DNA of 64,000 bases from Forficula auricularia (taxonomy: Eukaryota; Arthropoda; Insecta; Dermaptera; Forficulidae), in the NCBI GenBank assembly GCA_024734495.1, contig JALMQS010000225.1, positions 14,666,096 through 14,730,095 on the forward strand, given 5' to 3'. Made by a program: the position numbers and the translations under genes. Under the pieces are notes generated by a model, which ran no database searches, was not told the DNA's origin, and worked only from the letters and a program-made list of their open reading frames with translations. Below are positions 59,300 to 64,000 of this stretch, piece by piece. Positions within the stretch are counted from its first letter, which is position 1, and the number at the start of each line of letters is the position of its first letter.

Positions 59300-60240
59300 A
59301 ATAATTAAAAAAAAAAAATTTTTACTTTTTTTTTTATTAAATAGTTTCACCTCGAGGCAACACCAGACTCTAATACTTATTAAAATGATGTAATAACCTC
59401 GATGAGAAAAGTGGTTTAAATTTTGTAATATATAAAAATAAGAGATTTCTAAAGGTAGATAACCTCAAAATTATTTCTTAAAATTTCAAATAATAAACTA
59501 CTAACAATTAATCTGAATATATAATTTCCATTAAATTAGTAATATTGTTTCGTTTAAAATTTCAGATGGTTCAAATTATAACTTTATTAAAAGGCAATTA
59601 ATTAGACTGAAAAAAAAATACAAATTTTCATATTTCAATAAAAAGTTTTTCCTTGTTTTTTTCATTAATTTCGAAGTAAATTTTATACTTACATTTAATT
59701 AAAATTTTAAGAAAACAATAAATTATTTAATAAACAAACTAAATAGAAACATATTATTTTGACAGAGTGATGTTTTGCACAAATATGCAAATTAACACTG
59801 TGAACTCTGAAACATAGAATTGCTCTGAAATGTTAATTATTTGTCGATTTGTTGCTATCCTTACAACTCAGCTCCTGGGTTTTCCCCCGCTTAATTTTAA
59901 AAAGCGGCCAAGTATGAGACTCGCTCGGTAGTTTTTTCTTCTCTCCCCCAAATGAATAATTTTATACAACCATATAGGTTCATCAGAAAGTATGCTATTT
60001 CCAAGATTTTTTTCAGTTTTGTAAATCAAAGAATTGCAAAATTGAGAGGGGGCGCACTGATTTTTGATTTGTAATCCAATAGAATTATTTTTAATATCTA
60101 AAATAATTTTTTATCAAAAGCACTCACTAAGCTAGTTTCAAGAATATTTACAAATTTTTAAAACCAATAGCTTCAAAGATATAGAAGGAGACAATGGGAA
60201 GCAAATTTGTTGGCACGTAGGGCACAGCTGGAGCGTCAAA
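59300..60240. other. AT-rich intergenic, no gene recognised
   Basis: It includes a small dispersed-repeat end GCGGCCAAGTATGAGACTCG near 59,905-59,930. The TAF12 upstream exon and promoter should lie somewhere between 58.7 and 61 kb but cannot be placed. Confidence 0.35.
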
Positions 60241-60503
60241 ATAAAAATTCCAAGTTTCTTATTTAATAGGGTTTTAAAGCACCTATCCAACAGCACCCTT
60301 TTGATGGGAGTGCACAATTTTTCGGACCTGCACTTTTTTAATGTTTGGTTTCAAATTCTTTTTTTTGACTTTGTCGATTGAACTACCTGTGAATCACACA
60401 TATAACTACATATCAAATGTCAAGATTTTAGCTTTAATTTTAATATTTTATAAACAACAAGCCTCTGACAAACGAAACAGACAACAAGGAAGCTCTCTAA
60501 AAG

Positions 60504-60680
60504 GGTATTACCAAGGGGTGAACCGCGACCTAAAATCGTGTACACCTACTTCCACTTTCATTTCCAAGTAGAAGACAATAGATGATAATAGATTATCTAA
60601 TGAATTCCAAAGTAATTCAAAATAATTCCAAAGACGGTGTACACCTAATTCCAATCGCGGTTCACCCCTCGGGTCATACC
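60504..60680. mobile_element. short palindromic MITE
   Basis: The ends GGTATTACCAAGGGGTGAAC and its near-complement, with inner GTGTACACCT on both arms. 177 bp. Confidence 0.75.
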
Positions 60681-61135
60681 TTTACTTTTTAGGTTAAGAA
60701 CCCTAAAAATAAGAAATGTTTTAGAAAAAAATAAGAAAAAATTAAAATTATACTATTTTAATAATGCTTTAGCTAATATTGCTAATTAATTGATTGAATT
60801 CTTTGAAATATCGAATATGCTAATTTCATGTTATCTTAGGCAATACAATTTTTTGTTTTTTTTATCTAATGATTATAATTTAATTAATAGATAACTTATT
60901 CATGTGAAAAATAATTTGAAATCGATATAATATTTTATTCTTTTTCTATTTCAATCTGACATTCTTTGAAAATATTCTATTCTCAGGTTGTCAGATGGTT
61001 AGTTTTAGCCATGTGTTGGTGACTTATTCAAGTCGTCAAAATCACTTTTGACAAAGTCAATATTCTGATGCCGAAAACATCTAATTCTTCAAATGACCAT
61101 CTTTGACTGAAAATGTACCTAAGTCATCAATTACA

Positions 61136-61448
61136 ATGGAAAGTAAACAAGAAATCTACCATTTATGGGTTCAATACACAACCAAGGTAAATCTAGTCAA
61201 AATATTGAACGATTGTCAAATGTCAAAATGTTGTTTTTCTTGTGATTTAGAATGAGGAGATCTACTTTCGCAAGTTCATCAAAGGATTTGTAGCCATATG
61301 GGAATCGCAATTGAATTTAGATTGGTCCAGGCCACCAGAATGGAAAACTATTAAACATGATACGGGACCCCACCTATCACGGCTGCCTGAAGAACTCCTT
61401 CCAGCTCTGGGAAAATTCATCTATATAGCCAAAGAACAAACCGAAAAG
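61136..61448 (+). CDS. neurobeachin-like (NBEAL/BEACH family), first two exons
   Basis: BEACH proteins are very large scaffolds for vesicle and granule trafficking. Exon 1 (61,136-61,186) encodes MESKQEIYHLWVQYTTK. After a 64-bp GT-AG intron (GTAAAT...TGATTTAG), exon 2 (61,251-61,448) encodes NEEIYFRKFIKGFVAIWESQ, then LSRLPEELLPALGKFIYIAK and ends EQTEK before a GTTAAT donor. The pattern E-[IL]-Y-x-L-W...Y-[FL]...[FW]-[IL]-K-x-F-V matches the N-terminus of vertebrate NBEAL1/NBEAL2. Without a splice at 61,448 the frame would end six codons later, so further exons, including the BEACH and WD40 domains, should lie right of the window. The gene is divergent from TAF12. Identification rests on about 83 residues. 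Confidence 0.7.
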
Positions 61449-61911
61449 GTTAATCCACTTACCATCTAGAATCCATTACTTGATACTAATTCTGGAGTTT
61501 GCTGTCAGATGTGATTGCACTCTAAAATATTAAAATAATTTTCTTTAAGCATTGGCCCTTTTGAACTAATGTTTATTAAGTAATTCACTGTTTAAAGAAA
61601 TTTAAATTAATTTAAAGAATTTCTGATCTGTGGACAGCCATCTGTGATAAAATCTAGAAGGCTGTTTGTTTTGTTTACGATTGTGTTTATATTTATTCAT
61701 TCTGTATTAGGCGTTTTCTGTTAAATAAAATCTTAATAAAAACCTTAATACGTTCAATGTTTAATTTGAGACCAGACAGATGCAGGTCTTTTGCGAAGGG
61801 TGATGAAAATAATAATATATTATTTGTATTCTTTATAAAAAAGGGATTCCCTTTTGCAAAACTATATATATTCTTTGTGAAAAAAGAAAAACATATACCT
61901 ACCCCTTTCTT

Positions 61912-62499
61912 ATATCGTCGGCTTAAAGTGTAAACCTGCTAATTCCATTTTTTATCAAATATGAGATATTAATACCATTCGAAAGAAAAAGAGACGCAGC
62001 ATCGTCCAAGTAAAACTGCTACTTAAAATTACGATCGTAAGTTGTAGAAAAAAAATAAATAAATAAATAAAATAAAAAAATAAATCTCTGGCTCGACAAC
62101 CCTTCATGGGTCTTGGCCTACTGAATTGGTTGCTGTCCTAATTGGAAACAGTACCGAGGGGTCAAGTGGTTAGCTCAACGCACATCTACAACCTTCGTTT
62201 CAGTTTTCTTAACCGAGATTCGCTACTTCTCAATCAAGCAGCTACTCATTTATCCTCACGAGGCTGAGTGAACCCCGTTCCAGACCCTATACTTACAGAA
62301 AAATTTCTGAGCATAGCCGGGAATCGAACCCGGGACCTCCGGGTTGCCAGTCAGTTACTCTGACCATTAGACCACGGAGGCGGTTAATGTTAAAAATATT
62401 TTTTTCTATAACAACAATATAAAATTTTGTTTGTTTTTCTCTGCCCTGTAAAATTTCCTTGTTGTGAGTTAGCAGGTTTACTCTCTAAGGCGACGATAT
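61912..62499. mobile_element. MITE (TATCGTCGCC family) with nested SINE
   Basis: The ends ATATCGTCGGCTTAAAGTGT and CTCTCTAAGGCGACGATAT. The body matches the 54.5 and 55.06 kb copies except for an insert at about 62,050-62,388. Lies in the first large intron of the NBEAL-like gene. Confidence 0.8.
62050..62388 (-). mobile_element. tRNA-derived SINE (family S3)
   Basis: The minus strand starts GCCTCCGTGGTCTAATGGTC (A box) and has B box GGGTTCGATTCC 45 nt on, then a ~250-bp unique body and an AAATAAAT tail. The 3' tRNA-like end no longer pairs with the 5' acceptor strand, as in SINEs rather than tRNA genes. Confidence 0.8.
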
Positions 62500-62859
62500 T
62501 TATTGTATAATTTTATTTGTATTGAAAAACAAATAGATATAGTTATGTATATATAATTGTGTGAAAACAATTGTCAGTTTCCATAGTTTTTTGAAATATC
62601 TGAAAATCTGCTAAAACTATTTTGATAAAAAAAAAAAAAAAAACAATTGAGCGAAATCACACGATTATACTCTACAAGGCCTTATATAGTAACATCCTGC
62701 AAATGATATTAAGAGAAATTAATTAGTACATGGCGGACCGAGCGCTGCTCAGTAATTTTTTGTTTTAGTTATAAGCCATAAATTAATATTATTTTTAATT
62801 TTAAATTCAGGTATTTCTTTTCAGGATTCAATAAAATTGAAATAAAATTTAATTTTTTT

Positions 62860-63030
62860 TTTTTGGCAACATTGTGACCCGGTCCGACCATCATCAGCTT
62901 GGGATCTCAGCTGGAGGGGCTTTCATACGAATCTTGTTAATGGGTTTGGGTTTTGAGTCGGATCAGGGATCTTTGGATTGGGTGGGAAACTTCAATAAAG
63001 GCTCTGCACAAAGTTTAAACTTGATTCAAT
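62860..63030 (+). other. GC-richer segment with an open frame
   Basis: An ATG-less frame (from the T-run near 62,870) reads GNIVTRSDHHQLGISAGGAF, IRILLMGLGFESDQG and DWVGNFNKGSAQSLN before a stop near 63,042. No acceptor AG immediately precedes it. It could be an exon of the NBEAL-like gene, an old transposon piece or chance. I recognise no family. Confidence 0.2.
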
Positions 63031-63200
63031 TAAAAATAATATAAATTATTATTTTTTTTTTTGCAACGAAATTTTCTCTGGAGAGAGACGGACTGGTAGA
63101 AATTTTAATTGAAAGTAATGGAAGGCAGCCCAGAGGTAGTGAGGAAAGAAAAAATTAACACATAAAATAAGGTGTAATTTATTGGAATCCTTCCTCCTTT

Positions 63201-63255
63201 CCTTTCAAACCGACGTTTCGGAGGATTTTTCCCTCCTTCTTCAGGGTTTCAAAGG
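63201..63255 (-). ncRNA. hammerhead-like motif A5 (best copy)
   Basis: Minus strand: stem I CCTTTGAAACC, core CTGAAGA, A, stem II GGAGG-GAAAAAT-CCTCC, GAA, ACGT, C, stem I GGTTTGAAAGG. Ten of eleven stem I positions pair (one G opposite G). Every invariant hammerhead core base is present. Departures are the extra A after CTGAAGA and a stem III reduced to self-complementary ACGT. Confidence 0.5.
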
Positions 63256-63503
63256 TCAATGAATGAAACAAATAAAATGCTTCCTTCTTCTCTCCACAGT
63301 AGTGTTCAAAAACTTTCATTTGTAACAAAAGGCATAGAAAGACAAAAAAATTTTTTCCCTTCTTTTCTTAATTAGATTAATTAATTAAGAAAAAGAAGGA
63401 AAAAATTTTTTTGTCTTTCTATGCCTTTTGTTACAAATGAAGAAAGTTTTTGAACACTACTGTGGAGAGAAGAAGGAAACATTTTATTTGTTTCATTCAT
63501 TGA

Positions 63504-63558
63504 CCTTTTGAAACCCTGAAGAAGGAGGGAAAATCCTCCGAAACGTCGGTTTGAAAGG
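63504..63558 (+). ncRNA. hammerhead-like motif A6
   Basis: As motif A5 but on the plus strand, with one extra T in the 5' strand of stem I (CCTTTTGAAACC) and a six-base stem II loop. Confidence 0.45.
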
Positions 63559-63689
63559 AAAGGAGGAAGGATTCCAATAAATTACACCTTATTTTATATG
63601 TGTTAATTTTTTCTTTCCTCACTACCTCTGGGCTGCCTTCCATTACTTTCAATTAATTATAAATTATTTTATTTGAATATCATCAAATC

Positions 63690-63960
63690 CACATATTGGC
63701 AGATTTTGAACCTCTCAACACTCCTTCGTGTTCAATTTAGATAGAAATCGAATAAATGAATTCGCTTATCCCTATGATTCCTATAGCCAGAAACTCACTT
63801 CCCGCCTACATTTTTTTCGCGACTTTTATTCTCTACTTGTTCAAGTCTCACATCCACATGTATCTTCAACTTCGACCCAACCCCTAAAATTTTTTCTCTT
63901 TTCCTTATCACAATATCGTCAATTCTAGTCTAGGGATTGCACCTCCTTTATGTAACTTTT
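63690..63960 (+). mobile_element. LINE (family L1w) 3' end, decayed
   Basis: It reads broken pieces of the ORF2 C-terminus (RNRINEFAYPYDSYSQK, equivalent to the SFIPMTSRDWNSLP region) and the 3' UTR with GGGATTGCACCTCC. It continues towards the window edge. Confidence 0.65.
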
Positions 63961-64000
63961 TCCTTTTCACATCAATATGATTACAATAAATGGGGATTTG

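Larger units (their letters stand above)
63060..63655. mobile_element. fold-back element, family A, best-preserved copy
   Basis: The left arm starts TTGCAACGAAATTTTCTCTG and AAGGCAGCCCAGAGGTAGTG; the right arm ends with the complement. The arms are almost identical for about 250 bp, around a TTAATTAGATTAATTAATT centre. Each arm carries one complete hammerhead-like motif, in opposite orientation. The high arm identity suggests recent origin or arm-to-arm conversion. Confidence 0.85.

Noticed and set aside
62310..62385. Functional tRNA gene on the minus strand
   Set aside because: The acceptor strands GCCTCCG and TATGCTC do not pair, and a long non-tRNA body and A-rich tail follow, so it is a SINE head.

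Overview
This is a 64 kb stretch of an AT-rich animal genome, most likely an insect or other arthropod. Spliced nuclear genes (GT-AG introns), dense non-LTR, hAT, Tc1/mariner, MITE, SINE and fold-back repeats, and three runs of exactly 100 N (assembly gaps of unknown size) all point that way. Nothing looks bacterial, and I see no CRISPR array, rRNA or virus-like gene.

Only three host genes can be supported. (1) Positions 1,230-2,820 (+) hold the last two exons of an alpha-tubulin gene, residues about 243-450. Two opposite 1-nt indels disturb the first of these exons. (2) Positions 58,227-52,369 (-) hold a complete four-exon TAF12 gene, the histone-fold TFIID/SAGA subunit, whose exons add up to a 223-residue protein. 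(3) Positions 61,136-61,448 (+) hold the first two coding exons of a neurobeachin-like (NBEAL/BEACH) gene that runs off the right edge. TAF12 and the NBEAL-like gene are divergent, about 2.9 kb apart.

The ~50 kb between tubulin and TAF12 shows no host gene I can recognise. By region: 0-7 kb, truncated copies of one LINE family, an old hAT-like element and a Helitron-like end; 7-18 kb, several fold-backs and a deleted Tc1 element; 18-31 kb, AT-rich DNA with SINEs, a LINE tail split by a MITE, and a decayed triplicated coding-like repeat; 31-36.4 kb, a composite fold-back with a hAT element nested in another hAT element; 37-44 kb, a mariner fragment and a ~940-bp palindrome; 44.2-46 kb, a ~175-bp satellite that switches orientation; 46-52 kb, LINE and SINE fragments and more fold-backs. 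The TAF12 introns contain LINE-derived tandem repeats, MITEs and a G-rich tract.

The most interesting signal is a set of at least four otherwise dissimilar fold-back families. Their arms share a hammerhead-ribozyme-like layout: CTGANGA, one extra base, a stem-loop, GAAA, a short self-complementary segment (ACGT, ATATAT or ACTATAGT), then C or T. The stems vary between copies while staying complementary. This resembles the small, dimer-acting hammerhead variants reported in Penelope-like retroelements, but no Penelope reverse transcriptase is visible here.
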